In this document: positions 20,495 to 33,175 of the stretch, piece after piece
How positions within the stretch are numbered: position 1 is the stretch's first letter
How the letters are laid out: each line of letters starts with the position of its first letter
Assembly (NCBI GenBank): GCA_033085395.1
Contig: JANQBS010000141.1
Span: forward strand, 1-64,000
DNA length: 64,000 nt
DNA from: Xanthoparmelia taractica
Taxonomy: Eukaryota; Ascomycota; Lecanoromycetes; Lecanorales; Parmeliaceae
Direction: 5' to 3'
The notes under the pieces: model-generated
Database searches by the model: none
Told to the model about the DNA's origin: nothing
What the model saw: only the letters and a program-made list of their open reading frames with translations
Position numbers and translations under genes: made by a program

Positions 20495-22109
20495 TGCTTG
20501 TCTGGCGGAAAGGCGTAGAGCCTCGGTGTTCTGTATGTGGTATGTGAAGCAATATAAAGAAAATTAAATGACAGACGAGTAGTGAGAGAGTTGAGAGTGG
20601 GACTCTCGAAATAATTATATGGGAGAGACAAAGTGAACTCATTCTTGTTCCTTGGCTACCTTAGTTGCCGCTAAGGGCTTGGCACAGAGATAAACCCGGA
20701 TACTGATTGGTCAATTGATATTGTACCCAAGGATACGATTTGTTAGAGGACCAGAACAACTCCCATTTGTCGTTGTCGTCTTTGATACCATCGACCTTCC
20801 AGTGGGCTTCAGTGCAAGCAGTGGCTGGTCGCGTGCTCAATTCCTTGGTTAAGTCTAGCTCCAGAAACAGGAGGAACGAGCCCCGCTTCCGCGGAGTATC
20901 TTTCATTGCATGCTGTATCTTCTGTGGCGCAATGACAGCAGGACTGCTCTTGGAATACCTATGTCAATCTACCTGGAAGCTCAAGCGCCCTGAAAGCAAA
21001 TCAGATTCGAGCCCAGCACTTTGTCAAGCCTTGAGGCCATACTGATGTCGGGGCCAAACTTCAGCCTATCCACCCGTTACTTGTATAAGCCAATTGCCAT
21101 TATAGTCCTCGCAAAGAGAATGCTCCACGAAGTCTTCTTTAGGCTTAGCGCTACTGTGGTCACAATGGTCCAAATCCTGTGGTGTTGAAATTGACAACGA
21201 CCCTTTCTCCCTTCTTCCCTCTCTCTATCAATCTACTCGAAAGGTACATTCTAGATCAGTCGAGTCTCCGGCTGTAGTAGGTGAACATGCTGCAAGAGAG
21301 ACCAGTATCATTCTTGCTTCCTGCTATTAGGACATTTGCGGTGGACGCCACTTGAATGGCTGGGATTTATCCAGTGCTTCACGGGCACGGGAGATGAAAC
21401 GATGTCCACTTCGTCTTCCCTATGCTGGAGACAGTAGAGCGAAGGGTTTGCTAGGGCTTGAAGCAAGCGAGAACAGTGAATCTTATCGCCGCTGCCATGT
21501 AGGGAATCATCCTTTTTAGGGAATCGTCTTTCGTGGTGAGAAGGTCATCGCGGATTACGTGGGCGTCGTCAAGACTAAAATGGTGAACCTTCCTATGTCA
21601 AGTATCAAACGAGCGTTCTCAGGATGACACCTTAACCCTATTGCTAGTCTGCCCATACGTTGTTCTCAGAGATGGCCGCTTTATCTTGTTGTCTGGGCTT
21701 ACGATTAGAGCGGAATGAATGGGCCCTGGCGGACGACAGCTGCCATTTGTTTTGCCGATTCATGACCCAGGTAATCAGGTCCAAGCACGAACTGTAGAAT
21801 GCTAGTCCGTCGCAACGTTCTCATTTTCTCAATCATTCCCCAGGTAGTGAAAAGGTTCGGACCCGAATATCTGCTCACGGCCCCCCTGCTCGTTTCCACA
21901 GTGATGTATCTCAAGTCTCTTGTCGGCTCGACCTCTTGATCATGACTCCTTCACCGGTGGGTCCCATTTCCTATCAGACACATTGCAGAGTCCTAGACTG
22001 AGAAACATATGCCCTAATCAGTTTAGCAACTCATAGTTTTTTTTCCTACCATTGATGAGTGCTTTTCGTAGGGACTTTGCAACACCCCAGTTTTCTCCCA
22101 ATCTCCAAC
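20495..22109. other. intergenic, no supportable gene
   Basis: This is 1.6 kb upstream of the transporter and downstream of sld5. It holds only short frames without motifs or splice partners. It presumably holds the transporter's promoter. Confidence 0.45.
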
Positions 22110-22828
22110 TCATATCAACTCTGCATCCCCCGCCATCACCAGCTCCCTAACAGCGCTCCACCTCACCACCACAACATCCCCCCTCCGCATCTCAAACGCT
22201 GTATCCGTGCCCTCAACATACACCGGCCCACCTGCATCCTTCAGCGCCCTCACAAAAACAGCTTTATCCACATCCGGTCCCTCTATCATACTGATGCCCC
22301 CAGCCGTATCATCCATCTTCTGCAGAGAAGCAGGGAACCGCGAGAGGAAGGACGAATGGTAGTGCGCGTGCAGTAGGGACGTATGAGCTGTAGCGTATTG
22401 GAGTTCGCTGGGTGAGAGGCGGGCTTTGGCAGAAGGATCCGTGAGATGGTAGAGGGCATGAGCGTCGATCTTCGCGATGCGAGCGCGTAGGAACGAGCGA
22501 ACGAGGAACTTGAAGCGCTCGAGTTCGGTCTGGATGATGATGAGGCGGAAATTGGCTTTGGGGTCCGTGTTTCCCGTTTGCTCTTCCATGAGCTCAATCT
22601 TGTATAGACAGACTTTGTATCAGCCCAATGCGCTTGGCGCCTGGAATAGGGGCGACATACCTGCCTACGGATCCGCTCCAGAATACGTTCCATCAAGGCG
22701 TCCGGCCATGGCAGTATTTCTGGGGCACTTCGCTCCGTCACCCATGCTCGGGTGAGTTCTTGTAGATCTCGAGTCTCGCGGGGAATTGCATGGCTGTCTA
22801 CCTCCGCCAAGATGTCGTCAATATCCAT
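22110..22828 (-). CDS. sld5: GINS complex subunit Sld5, 218 aa
   Basis: Exon 1 (22828-22661) encodes MDIDDILAEVDSH and then LTRAWVTERSAPEILPWP. A 62-nt intron (22660-22599) follows. Exon 2 (22598-22110) continues IELMEEQTG and TDPKANFRLIIIQTELERFK, then FLVRSFLRARIAKID. It ends in the small beta domain with MRRGDVVVVRWSAVRELV. Length and helix order match Sld5, one of the four GINS proteins. With Cdc45 and Mcm2-7, GINS forms the replicative helicase at origins. The gene lies in the same orientation downstream of cdc25, about 1.1 kb apart, with no sign of co-transcription. Confidence 0.93.
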
Positions 22829-23334
22829 TGAATCTACTGTTCTCCCATCATTGACTGGGCTACTGGTTCAAGGATACCATAAGAGCACACTGTCAAATAT
22901 GTTCAATGGGAATTGGTGCCATGATAGAAAAAGATATTCACTATGCGGCTTTCAGCTCCCATGCCCTAACACGCTAATCATGTTAAGAACTGAAGCTACC
23001 GAGATAGCAAAGGTATTTATTCCACCAGTCTACGCAAAGAAGGCTATTACGATTCCTTCTTTGAGTCATTCACAAGGTACACATCAAGGCGTGCAGAAGG
23101 TATTGATACTTGCTTCATTGGTGTTGATGGGTATTTAGACAAGGAAGAAAGACAAGTGCATTCATTTTGCATGCTGGAGTCAAATGAGGTTTCAGCACCA
23201 TATGCTTTCGCTGTCCTTACCGAGCTATATTTTCCTCCCTCGAAGAAGAAAGAAGCCTTAATCTTTCTGCGTTTTTAAGGGTTAAGGAAAGCATGATGCC
23301 CCGTGTTGACTTTCTCGGTTAAGGTAGACAGTGG
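22829..23334. other. intergenic, no supportable gene
   Basis: This is the sld5 promoter side. Nothing else is recognised. Confidence 0.4.
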
Positions 23335-23781
23335 CTAAGACTTCACCATGACAGGTGTGGAGCTCAAGAGAAAGTGGAACATCTTCTGCGGAAGGTCAAC
23401 ACCAAGACCTGATCCCACAGTGTTCGCAAGAGGGCTGAGCTCGGGTGTATGTAGAGCGTCGGGCTCAAGGACCCGAAGCATAGATGGAAGAGTTCGAAAG
23501 TCGTAGGGTTCCTGTGCCTCCGCAGTCGCAGACGCTGACTGTGGGAGAGCCGGGTTCAACATCATAGGAATTGTAGGCTGGGTGTGTGTTGTATGCAGGG
23601 TAACAATACCCGCGGTTGAATTTCGCAAGGGAGTAAAGGGAGTAATAAGACTCGTATCGGGTCCAGGCAGGTTTTGATAAGGCGATAGAAAGATCCAGAT
23701 AGGTGGAGCCACGGTGGCAAGATGGCATGCAAATACCGCTGCGACACAAGTCGACGACCAATGAGATTTCAGTCGTTCCAT
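23335..23781 (-). CDS. uncertain ORF with N-terminal hydrophobic segment, 148 aa
   Basis: This is an open frame from a normal ATG just downstream of cdc25 on the same strand. Residues about 10-33 (STCVAAVFACHLATVAPPIW) could be a signal anchor. The rest is Thr/Pro-rich. There is no family match and no splice support, so it may be chance or 3' UTR. Confidence 0.22.
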   Translation of the reverse strand: MERLKSHWSSTCVAAVFACHLATVAPPIWIFLSPYQNLPGPDTSLITPFTPLRNSTAGIVTLHTTHTQPTIPMMLNPALPQSASATAEAQEPYDFRTLPSMLRVLEPDALHTPELSPLANTVGSGLGVDLPQKMFHFLLSSTPVMVKS

Positions 23782-23929
23782 TTACCAAAGATGGGTTCAT
23801 CGGCCCACATTTCAAAGCATGCCAAACGCCAATCCATGCGACAGTAATAGAGGTTGGATAGGGAGCAGACGGTTCCAAGGATGAAATAGCAGCAACGGAG
23901 ATGCTGAGACGGTTGTGGTGATGCGGATA

Positions 23930-25806
23930 TCAATAGGACGCCATACGTCTTGACTGCATTCGCCGCGCAATCGTCTCAGCATCGATTGCCATATCCAATC
24001 CTGTCATGACAGAGCTGGATTGCCGAGTGGAAGCGGTGGGACTGTCGTCTACTTGTTGTCCATGCTGACCAAATGCAAAGGTTTGTGCTCTGCTCAGCTT
24101 CGCACGTTGTTGCTTGATGCGTCCAAGGCCACGTTCGCAGGCGTTAGCATGTTCCTGCGCACCCATCTCGACATAGTTCTGAGGGTAGCATCGGAGTTTG
24201 TGGTCCACAAAGAAGGAACTATAGCCACCGTCTAGAATGTACACTTCTGGATAGGTAAGTTTTGGATATTGGTGAGCATTACAAGCCCGGTCCTTGTGAC
24301 GAAGGAATTTTGCCCTAAGACACGTAAGTATCAATTACTTTCAATAGCTTGTCATACACACATGATAGGAGCACGATGTGCTGAGTACTCGCAATGGAAT
24401 ATCAGGAGTGTGTTTTCCGGTGGTGGTGGTTCAAAAAGCTGCGTCGCTAATCGCTCTTTGTCATTGACATTGATTGCGCCCTCAATATGGCCTCCTTCAT
24501 ACTCGTACTCGAATCGACAGTCAATAATAATAGACCGGTCATAGCACTGGCCATATTTCCCATCGAGGACGTCGATCATAGTGCTCTTAGTAATTCGAGG
24601 TAAGCTCTCCTCGTCCGAGTTGAAGTGTGGCAGTTGTAACCTTGGGGGATCATCGATGTCCATGATAGAGTCCAGACATGCTGCTGAGAGAGCAGCTTTC
24701 TCCTGCTTCATCACGTCTCCTGGATGCTCAAACATGCTGAGAGAGCGACGAAATTGTTTCCGGGGACGTTGAACAGGGTTCGACGGTTTGCGGATGTGAC
24801 CAACGATGGGTGATCCAATGTTTCGTAGGTGCCCGCCGAGGCCGGACGAAGGTTGCTTGAATCTTGGAGGGCCCATAGGCAATGGTGCTGGTGAATGTGC
24901 GAAATGTGGTCGGGAATCTCTTTGAGGAGAAGATGCAAAGCACTCCTCAGTAGACATTACAGAGAGGGAAGGCGCGGCGGGGCCAGTGCCAAACTTGAAG
25001 GGTGGGCATTCGTTTCGAGCAGACTTCAAGCAAACTGATGTTGTCGTCAAGCCTTTGGTGCGGGACAGAGAAGGTCTCATCAGGGAGGATCTTCTACGCC
25101 TAAAATGAAAGTCAGATCCATACAACTCGTTTCCCCCGAGTTGGAGAATTGCTCACTCTGGTGGCGCGGACTGTTTGGGTGGCTCCGTTGGAGAGTCTTG
25201 CATGACGTCTTCGGCCAAAGATGATGTGACCTCCTCCATTGGGGATGTTAGCGGTGTAGGCTCGATTAAATTTGTGACAACGAAGGGGGCCTTATGGGGA
25301 AGCGGTGAGATCTCCATCGAATCGTTTCCTGGGCCGGGCGAGGAGGAAGGGAGCGGCGGTGTGCTCGCGCGTTCTGTCCCATGTTAGCTGAAGCTTTGCA
25401 AGTCCATGCACGACTTACCCCGTCCATTGAGAGTCCCAAACAAATTCGAGGAGAACAGTGATCTACGCGGTGTTGGAAGTTGCGGACTGAAGTCGTTAGT
25501 AGTGCACTTGATGGTGATGATGCAGAGGCGGTAGTACCTTTGGTCGATGTGGAAGTTTTGGGACAAGTCGGCAGCAAGACTCGCTGTTGGAGATGACCCT
25601 CGTAGAGGCTTGAGGCTGAAGTAATCCGTAGGTGCCTTGGCCATGCTTAGGTCCTTGAAGTTGAAGCTTGACGGCCCAAACTTCAGTGGCCCTCCATATT
25701 GCCCTCCATACTGCGAGTAGGAAGAGTCTGCTTCTCCTCGACAACCCCAGTGTCCGAACGGGAGGGACGGTGGCTGCATCGCAGCCAATGGAGAAGATCG
25801 TTCCAT
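23930..25806 (-). CDS. cdc25: Cdc25/NimT M-phase inducer tyrosine phosphatase, 558 aa
   Basis: There are five exons: 25806-25538, 25486-25419, 25373-25157, 25099-24362 and 24314-23930. All joins are in frame, with introns of 51, 45, 57, 57 and 47 nt counted across the four gaps (51, 45, 57, 47). The N-terminus (MERSSPLAAMQPPSLPFG) and GSSPTASLAADLSQNFHIDQ are the fungal NimT signatures. The regulatory half is Ser/Pro-rich with many possible Cdk sites. The rhodanese-type catalytic domain runs from about residue 380 (KYGQCYDRSIIIDCRFEYEY) to the active-site loop HCEYSAHRAP (Cys-X5-Arg intact), then FLRHKDRACNAHQYPKLTYP and YILDGGYSSFF. It dephosphorylates Cdk1 on Tyr15 to start mitosis. An intron interrupts the codon right after the active-site loop. 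Confidence 0.95.
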
Positions 25807-27717
25807 ATTCTCGAGTGTATGTGTACACTATGACTTCAGCTGACTTCCTTCGAGTAATTGGCGTCGGAGTCGGGGTATTGAGGTCTTTGCTCCAGGGCGA
25901 GGGGATGAAGTCGCGGTGGTTAGAGGTGGAGAATGCTGGGCGTCCTTGAGGATAGAGATTCCCAATGAAGAATCAGTCTGTGGGTTAAGCTGATGTTGTT
26001 AAGGCATGATGGTAAAATGGTTACAAAATGCAATGGGTGTTGCTCGGTCCTGACTGCGGGCAGCTACTCCTCCAAGTCCTTTCTTCGGTGGGTATGACCT
26101 CCCAAGGAACAAAGTGACTTCCACTGGATGAGACTCGGGGGAGGAACGGCCCCGTTGAGAGGAGAAGATGTTGTCGAGTGGAGTGAGAAGGTGGAGAAAG
26201 AGTTGTTCAGTCCATGTTAAAAGCGGACGCGGGCTGAGAAGCTGGTGCGTGGTTTACCAGACAACGCTGGGAAGCCTCGGGCGGTTGCAGAGCTAACTAG
26301 CGTTGGCTTCGAAGGAGGGGCTTCTCCGCCTCAATCAAAATCCTGCTTCTACACGAGGGATGACCACTTCAACTTTGAGATTTCCAGATCATCTGAGGGC
26401 CAATTGGAAGCTCTACATAGTCTACGTCTATTTGCGAAGCGCCGAACTTGGAAATGAACGACAACGTGCTGTACATATGGCATTGTGGACGCGCTGTAGG
26501 TGGAGAAGAGCACCCACTTGCTGGTTAGTCTAAGGAACAGATCTCGATCTGATTTTTCTAGTTATCCTTTTCAGGATGATGCTTCATGTTCATAGGTCAA
26601 TGAGCCGAGTTGGCTGAGGCCGCTGCAAAGCCAGGATTTTAGCAGCCCGTCTGGAAAACATGCTCAATTCACATTTCCAGGGCTGATAGGGCCAACCATC
26701 GCTTATTGAATAAACTTAGGCCTCCCGCGAAGCATGTTAGCTGAGAGGCACAGAGAAATGGCAGTCAAGCAATCAAGCAAGCACAGAATGTTGGAGTTTG
26801 GCAAGTCTGAGAGGTTGTGATTATTGTTGATATGAGGAAACCTTTTCTCATGAATGCCCGGTCCACCAGGTCGGTGTTCTGTCCTTTGGAGCAGGGCTGA
26901 ACGGAACCAAGCCACGGCCAGAGCTTATCTCTCGTCATTGTCACGCAATCCTCCCGTCATCTGGATTTGGAAAGGCCAGGTGCCCATAGGTCTACTCGGC
27001 CCAATCGCCCCGGGGTTCCAAGGGCTCCACATTCTCGTTGCTGGGAGAGCATACGCGCCGCTGTGATCCGCACTCTTGATTCGTTAGTTGGCCAGCGCTT
27101 CCGGTGATGAAGCACCGAGTTCGGCCACGCCGGCTTCCAAAAAGAATATCTTGAAACATGAAGATCATTGTCTCTGGGCTTTCCAAAGCTATTTCCATCA
27201 ATGACCATGGACAGGGAGCACGAAACTGGGAAGAATCTTTCGACAAGGTTTCGGCCCGAAAAGCGCTGTGACGTCGATGACTTTCGCATTGCCCTCGCGA
27301 CCATTGTGTAAACACACAAAACGCGCTAGATACAAAGCCCGATATCACGTGCACAAGCTAGTCTCCATTAGTAATCCACGCCATCCCCCAAAGTGAAGTG
27401 GTGCAACGTCGCTGAATATACTTTAGGTATTTGTAAAAAAGATAATTTTGATATACGAAAGTACAAGGTCAAGAAGTGATAGAAGACGCAGTTTTCAATG
27501 CACCGATTGGTAAACAGAAGACTGGAAAGCACTACGACGCACAAATGAATCTGAGTTGTAAAGTGCAGTCATCGCAGTTGTAAAAATCTGGATGCCCTGG
27601 ATTGCGGTGGCCTATGCATTGCCCACAGTCACAAAGACAGAGGTAGATTGTCTCAGCTTGAATCACATCAGTGTGCTATAGACACTGGCCTTCTTTAATG
27701 CTGCAGAGTCTCCCTTC
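25807..27717. other. long intergenic region, no supportable gene
   Basis: This is 1.9 kb upstream of cdc25 with several overlapping short frames (e.g. 26957-27354 minus). None has a motif or splice-linked continuation. The first few hundred bases are likely the long cdc25 leader and promoter. Confidence 0.4.
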
Positions 27718-28119
27718 TTAAGGAACGCAAAAATGCAAGAGGGGAAATCGTGCTTGACGAAGGTATTGGAAACACCATTGGCCTGGATTTTGCATCTCTC
27801 TGCTCGACGTCCTGTCTGAGACTTGTAAAGTCGAATCGGTTGAAGATAACATCAGTGGGTACCTTAATGCAGAGGCTGCTTTATAAGAGTCAATACCCTC
27901 GCGGCGATGGAAAAGCCTGTGGGCATTGGGCTTGACCTCCATTAGAGAGCTGGTCCTGTGAAATAACATCCGTCTGGAAACAGAAAGCACATTACCACTG
28001 GCTGGTTGTGGGAGATGTCCACGGGATTTGGGTATATCGTTGTAAGGCAATATTGCTACTAGGGAACCAGGGACGGCTTGCCTACGAAGATTTTGACAAG
28101 CACCTCTGCCAACCGTACA

Positions 28120-29033
28120 GTACGAAATGTAGGGATCTGGGACGAGATAACATAGGCTGACGAGGAGGAGCATCAAGATGCACTCTTTGTACTGGGGATC
28201 TTTGAGGGTCAGGAACCCCATGATCGACACGTTGAACTCGATTAGATAAATCTAATGCTAAAGTTGTACAGTCCTTCATCGCTGTAATCCGTAAGGCCCT
28301 ACTCTTCGTCCGTGCAGCTCAACATACGTTGATGAGAAGCTCCATTAGTCGCAGGTATCGCCGGTCTCAGCCGTATGTAGTGGATGGCAGCGGAGATCGG
28401 TCCCAGGAGCGAGAGAAGGTTAGCGCATATCTATAAACCTGGAACCACTACGCTTGGCGGGACAAGGCGGCGGATTGAACGGGGTACCCTGTGGTGCGGT
28501 GAGGCAGACATTTCTGTCGTACTTGAGGTTCGAGCAGTTGCGAGAGAGCGTTGGGTTGATTGCGTAGAAATCGGGCAAGGTTAGATTGCGAGTCGAGGCA
28601 ATCGAGGTGCAGTCGTCCCCTTGCTTGACTGTATAGGTAGAACAGCATCCAGGCAGGAGTCTCAGACGAAGTCAGCTTCCCATACTCAATCTCTCCTGTC
28701 CTGAGCTCACATTGTACTGTTAGCTTTAAGGTCTGTGCCATCCGGTTTCAGGCAGTTGAGAGCTATAAGTTGGTCTGTTGAGACGGATTGATTCAGGGCT
28801 ATTGTCTGACAGGTATCCTTGGCGACGACCGTGTAATTGCGGTTCGGGTCGCAGGATCTGCACTCAGCAGATCAGTAGCCATTGTGTAGGACAGGGGAGG
28901 ACAATTGCCCTCTTGGAAGGATTGCACTGCTGCCAGCAGCAGGCACGCCGATACAAACCGACGTGAAGAGTGCAAAGATTGTCACGAGCATGGCCGATGC
29001 TCGACTTGGATTGGATGAAGAACTGCAATGCAT
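28120..29033 (-). pseudogene. secreted LysM-domain protein gene, decaying (two readable LysM, one broken)
   Basis: The minus strand starts with a signal peptide (29033; SAMLVTIFALFTSVCIG). An in-frame TGA at 28874-28872 follows, and the same frame then continues into LysM1 (CDPNRNYTVVAKDTCQTIAL and on through NQSVSTDQLIALN). A 50-nt intron (28710-28661) joins to LysM2 (STYTVKQGDDCTSIAS, then LTLPDFYAINPTLSRNCSNL), which stops at 28422-28420. Further on, 28.12-28.31 kb still shows a third LysM in shifted frames (DCTTLAL, then FNVSIMGFLTLKDPQYKEC). Cysteine spacing fits chitin-binding fungal LysM proteins, some of which are effectors that sequester chitin. The early TGA could hide an unrecognised intron, but the broken LysM3 argues for decay. 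Confidence 0.68.
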
Positions 29034-30062
29034 GGTGTTCCTGGGGACGTGATGAAGGAGTCTGGGCAATGTAAAGGAGGAAATGGGGAATTTGAAATTT
29101 ACGATCAACGCAGTAGAATTAAATGTGGGACAGATGATAACTGGAGACGTCTTGGGAGTACAACCAGCTTTTATAGTCAACAAGCTACTGCCTGGAACCT
29201 GAGTAATAATAATATGAGACGGAAGACTCATAGACTATGGAAAGGGGGCATAGATTTGAAGCTCGTCATTCGAGACCCGTCTCTGCTTTTTCAGAGGATG
29301 CAGAAGTGATTGGGCACGAGCGAACGATCCCTGAGGGAATTCTGGATCAATCTATCCCCAGTGGTGTTTCCATATCACGAAGAAGGGGCAAAACACGGCT
29401 GGCGGACGGCTGAAACGGAGCGGGAGGCGGCATATCTCATACATGATACATCGGGACCTCGCTTTTCAGCTGCCTCGATGTTTCAATAGAACGGCATTGG
29501 ATCTGTAAGTATTGGGAATAGAACACAGACGACGCCACGTTAAGATCTTCTGTCTTGGGCAGGTTTAATTGTGGTCGCAGCACACACTGCCACGTACTTC
29601 TAGAGAAGCCATAATTTTGTTCTGACATTGTTCAAACAAGGCATCCGCGCACAACTGACCATTCCGAAACTGTCCCACGTGGGCACGCCTGCTTCATGAT
29701 GGTTTCAACAAGCAAGTTATGGGAAATGGCAGGCGGAATACAGGCAACCTATTAGAAGTCTTAGTGCTTGAAACGCTACAAATTCTCAGGAGTAGGATCA
29801 GAGTAGCATCGACGACTTGTACTCTGAGCTGTTTAACGCTGTTTCTGAGGCAATTGACCTCGGACGCCAAGTACCCGGTGAGCTAACGCTTAAGCCATTC
29901 AGGTTAGCGTATCTACCTCGCTAGTCAAAAGTCTAACTTGACAGAGTTAAGCTGTCCTCCATCTGATTGGCCAGCATGTCTGAGGCTGCAGATTGGACTT
30001 TGAAATTATAGCCTTTTTGCAAATGAGATATCTCAACAAATACAGCAACAGCTCACGCCATT
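29034..30062. other. intergenic between divergent LysM relic and pol5
   Basis: Nothing with coding character is seen. The stretch holds the pol5 promoter. Confidence 0.45.
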
Positions 30063-33000
30063 ATGTCCAAAAAAAGACGCCGAGAGCAGCCTGCTGTCGA
30101 TACACAACTAGTGGAGATCTACGAGGATTTGGCAAATGTGGATGAGAACATTCGACTGAAAGCAGCCCACGCTCTGCTCACAGATTTTGTAGCCAATGGA
30201 AAATCTACGGCCGAGCAGCTCAACGAGATCGTGAGGAGGCTACTCAGAGGCTTATGTAGCGGTCGAAAAGCCGCTCGCTTGGGCTTCTCGGTTGTTCTTA
30301 CTGAGCTATTGAACGAACTTCTAGGCCCAAGTGGAAAAGGCGTGGCAGGGGTGCACAACATCTTGAAGCTGATTGAGACTTTGAAGGAGCAGAGTCAAGT
30401 GTCCAGCAATGTCTCTGGCCAGGTATGTAGTTCCGAAAGGAGCCCATTACTGTCATTTTGTTGAGCGCGAAGTGTGCAGGAAGAGCGAGATCATCAGTTT
30501 GGACGACTTTTTGGCGCTGAATCCATAATCAAGTCGGGGATTCTTTTCCAGCCGAGCACGGAGCCCGAGGCTTGGTCCAACATCTTAGACATCATCTATG
30601 ACCTGGCAAAAAAGAAGCCATGGCTAAGGGAGGAATGCGGCTTCATTCTGTTCAATTCTGTTCAAATCCTCAAGGGTACAGACGTGAAGTATGCTCAACT
30701 GATGATTAATAAATTGGTAGCCAATGGGCTTTCCAAGACATCCCAGGGAGTCGCAATATGGCTCGGAATCAAGGCAACGTTCCCTTCGATTGATCTGCCA
30801 CATGGCGTGTGGCATCACGAGGACCCTTTGAGCCAGAAAGAGTGTTCCAGATTGATCAAAATTCTGATGGAAACCCCCGCAATTACTTCATCACAGGAAG
30901 ATCCCCAATCGCAGGTTACTGTTAAAGGTACTTGGGGAACCAAACTTCCTTTTGCGTGGGAAGTGGTGATGGCTGAGTTGCTGGATGTTCAACTCGGGCG
31001 CCAGCAGCAGAGTGCAAAATGCTCCAAGAAGATTGAGTTTGCGAAATTTTGGGAGGAGTGTATTGACAGTAAGTCGTCTCACGTGCAAGAAGACCTCATG
31101 CTAAGGCGACCAGAAGCACTTTTTGCTACCTTATCGTCAGAGGAACGAAAATACTGGGGTTTCCTGCTATTTCAGCAAATGATTCCTACCGCACCCGTAA
31201 ATGTACTTCCTGATCTCTTCACAATAAACCTCATGCGATGTCTCACCAACCAGCTTGCATCACCGGAACGTTACCTCCACCGCGCTGCGGAGAAATCCAT
31301 TAAGGCAATACTTGCCAAAGCTCACTCGAATCCGAATACCAGAGCGCCGATCCTCAAGGCTCTTCTTGATCCTGTGACTGGAGACATCAATTTCGATAAA
31401 TTTTCAAAGACTAAGACCGTCGAAACCCTGACTTCTCTGATAGATGATCCCGCCTTTGAGCAAGTGGTCGAGATTTACGAAGACTTGATCCTACGGCCAG
31501 GAGTAGAAGATGAGAAGACCGCTGCATCAAGGCGACAGTCTGCAGCTGACCAGCTTGTCTCGGCTGTTCGGTCTCTACAACTCCATTCCACCAAGGATGA
31601 CCTTGCGAAAAGTGAATGCCTACTCAATATACGCAGAATATTAGCTCTTTTAGCAAAGTACGCTTACTTCGATGCCGACAATGCTTCGGACGACCGAGCC
31701 ATCAATCCAAGTCCGAAAATCTCCCAGGCTTCGCGAGAGATGTTCAGAACGCGTGTTTCCTCATGTTTGTCGAGCCTAGTCGCTAAGTCAATAGGAGAGC
31801 CATCCTATTTTGCGTATGAGCTTGTATGCGATATCCGTAGTCGCGAAGAGAACGCGAAACATCCAAGTACCTTGAATGCCGATGACAATGTGCGTAGCGT
31901 ACTGAATGAGGCATGGCAAACATTGAAGAAGGTTCATGACCAATCTGGCCTTGGCTCAGGTGGAGAGATTAGATATTTTCGTGCGCTTGAGCTCTTGTAT
32001 TCCTTGACCATCCTACAGGTGCACAATGAGGAGTCTGATGCCGTTGGCATTTTGGTCGAGCTCAACGATAGCTTCAAGCTTCTTCTTCACAAGAAGAAGC
32101 GGCCTTGGGATTCTGCGACGTTGATCGAGATACTTTTGAGCTTCATAGCGAGACCATCGCGGCTGTTTCGACGCCTGGCTCAGCAAGTTTTCACAGCTTG
32201 CGCATCTGAGCTTGATGATACGGCTTTGCAGTCCATGATCAAGGTCAGAATCCTCATTTTCTACTAGGATCAGCGCTAACTATCGCAGATCTTGAGAACT
32301 AAAGAGAATCTGTTAGGCCAAGAGGAGATGTTTGATCGAGAAGATGAAGATGAGCTAGCAGGCTCTGCGTCTGATGTGGAGGAAGTCGATGCGTCTATGG
32401 CCGGGTCAAGGAGCTCTTCCGCTGGCGAAGTGTCCGATGAAGAATCCAGTGACACAGATGCGGCGGACTCGGATGGGGGAGGTGATGAATTAGCAGCACT
32501 CAATGCAAAACTTGCAAGTATTGTTGGCACTCGGCCTGGCGACGAAGATCTAGACGCAGAAGATAGCTCATCCTCCGATGAAGAGATGACGGACGAGCAA
32601 ATGTTCGAATTGAATGCGTCTTTGGAGAATATCTTTCGAGAGCAAAAGAAAGTCACGAGTAAGAAGAATGAGAAGAAAGACGCCAAAGACAACATAGTCA
32701 ATTTCAAATGCCGAGTGTTGGATCTTCTGGAGATCTACGTCAAGCAAGAGCACGCCAATGGCCTATGTTTAAGTCTTTTACTACCAGTCCTCACGCTAAT
32801 CCGAACGACAACAAGTCCACTGGTATCGCGAAGGGCATGTGATGTCATGAGAGAATATGCTCGACTCTGCAAAGGAGACGGGGTGCCATATATCAAGGAT
32901 ACCGAGTCTGTGTTTGGTTTGCTTGAAGCTGTTCACACTGAAGCTATGAAGGAGGGCTCGAACGCCCACGCCAGTGCCTGCAGTCAGTCGAGCTTACTTC

Positions 33001-33158
33001 TCGTGAAAGTACTTGTCGCTCGTGATAGAGAATGTTTGCGGAGGGTGGTGAAGGTCTATGGTACCACGCAAGAAAGTGCTCTCTTCGACTCCAGTTCCAA
33101 GGTGAAGACGTCTTTCTTCACGGACTGGCTCAACTGGTGTACTTCAGCTAGGAAATGA
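30063..33158 (+). CDS. pol5: Pol5 / MYBBP1A-family nucleolar protein, 997 aa
   Basis: Exons are 30063-30422, 30480-32243 and 32289-33158, with introns of 57 and 45 nt. The N-terminus starts MSKKRRREQP (nuclear signal). LAKKKPWLREECGFIL and the following HEAT-type helical repeats fill the first ~740 residues. An acidic stretch (about 730-850: SDEESSDTDAADSDGGGDE and similar) ends in EEMTDEQMFELNASLENIF, a hallmark of the family. Despite the historical name DNA polymerase V it has no intact polymerase motifs. Pol5 is an essential nucleolar factor for rDNA transcription and large-subunit ribosome biogenesis. Length matches the usual ~1000 aa. Confidence 0.92.
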
Positions 33159-33175
33159 GGCTCGAACTTCCTGTA

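Noticed and set aside
26957..27354. Overlapping 120-codon minus-strand ORFs
   Set aside because: Two frames of equal length overlap with no motif or codon pattern; likely chance.
28325..28385. Possible extra LysM motif read as AETGDTCD
   Set aside because: In the other frame the same DNA reads as a Pro/Ala linker (RPAIPATNGAS) leading to the third LysM, a better fit to the order of such proteins.
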